Below, one piece after another: positions 49,858 through 49,876 of a stretch of DNA of 49,876 nucleotides (position 1 is its first letter; each line of letters starts with the position of its first letter). The position numbers were made by a program, and so were the translations under genes. The notes under the pieces were generated by a model. The model was given only the letters and a program-made list of their open reading frames with translations. It had not been told where the DNA came from and did no database searches. This stretch comes from XYA12-FULL-58-9 sp001798605 (GTDB taxonomy: Bacteria > Myxococcota > XYA12-FULL-58-9), in contig DAINMX010000018.1 of NCBI GenBank assembly GCA_036736205.1, forward strand, positions 1 through 49,876. Direction: 5' to 3'.

Positions 49858-49876
49858 ACCGATTGGGATTGCTTCC

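Overview
The window is a stretch of bacterial chromosome, probably from a Myxococcota (former Deltaproteobacteria) genome assembled from short reads. Three runs of exactly 100 N mark scaffold joins. The taxonomic reading is an inference. It rests on a gene that looks like a family I know mainly from myxobacteria (10911-11957), a PilZ-kinase-TPR protein, many lipoproteins including cysteine-rich ones, an ATP synthase c subunit with a signal peptide, and a Fo operon that stands apart from F1. There are no rRNA genes, prophages, transposases or CRISPR arrays. Most of the content is housekeeping and cofactor metabolism, with small mobile-looking modules at two places.

Layout. 1-1466: a PAS histidine kinase on the minus strand, cut by the window edge. 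1653-7503: a secreted protein of unknown function, an M3 peptidase lipoprotein, a small Cys-rich lipoprotein and a TPR protein with a cNMP-type domain. 7594-9819: a small zinc-ligand protein and the Fo genes atpI-atpB-atpE (minus strand). 9806-10708: a two-gene cassette (nucleotidyltransferase plus a 61-residue protein) enclosed by two 65-bp direct repeats that carry the atpI leader and first codons. 10911-14578: the myxobacterial-type family protein, a CapA-like lipoprotein broken by a gap, and an M48 peptidase. 14628-21857: a B12-type radical SAM protein followed by hypD-hypE-hypA-hypB-hypF, with no hypC and no hydrogenase gene. 21953-27890: a prolyl oligopeptidase, a PilZ/Ser-Thr kinase/TPR receptor, and a lipoprotein built from about 13 six-cysteine repeats.

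27968-30545: a molybdopterin operon (moaA, moaC, MOSC-MogA fusion) that ends in a 28-codon remnant of mobB. Divergent from it are an MMPL/RND exporter and a ferredoxin-NADP reductase. 34045-36996: a minus-strand group with a sulfatase-like lipoprotein, a DUF971 protein, a frameshifted small gene and an MBL hydrolase. 37177-43037: cell-envelope genes (a PEGA-like membrane protein, an N-acetylmuramoyl-alanine amidase, an L,D-transpeptidase), tRNA-Pro(CGG), a DUF523/DUF1722 protein, a rhodanese and a gapped NmrA-like gene. 43212-46433: a complete oxidative pentose phosphate operon (gnd, zwf, pgl). 46481-49057: an ABC exporter (ATPase plus two permeases). 49252-49806: a ParE-type toxin-antitoxin pair with an operator-like palindrome upstream.

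The observations most worth following are the repeat-bounded nucleotidyltransferase cassette at the head of the Fo operon, the knottin-like repeat lipoprotein, the PilZ-coupled kinase with an intact c-di-GMP motif, and the hyp cluster without hypC.
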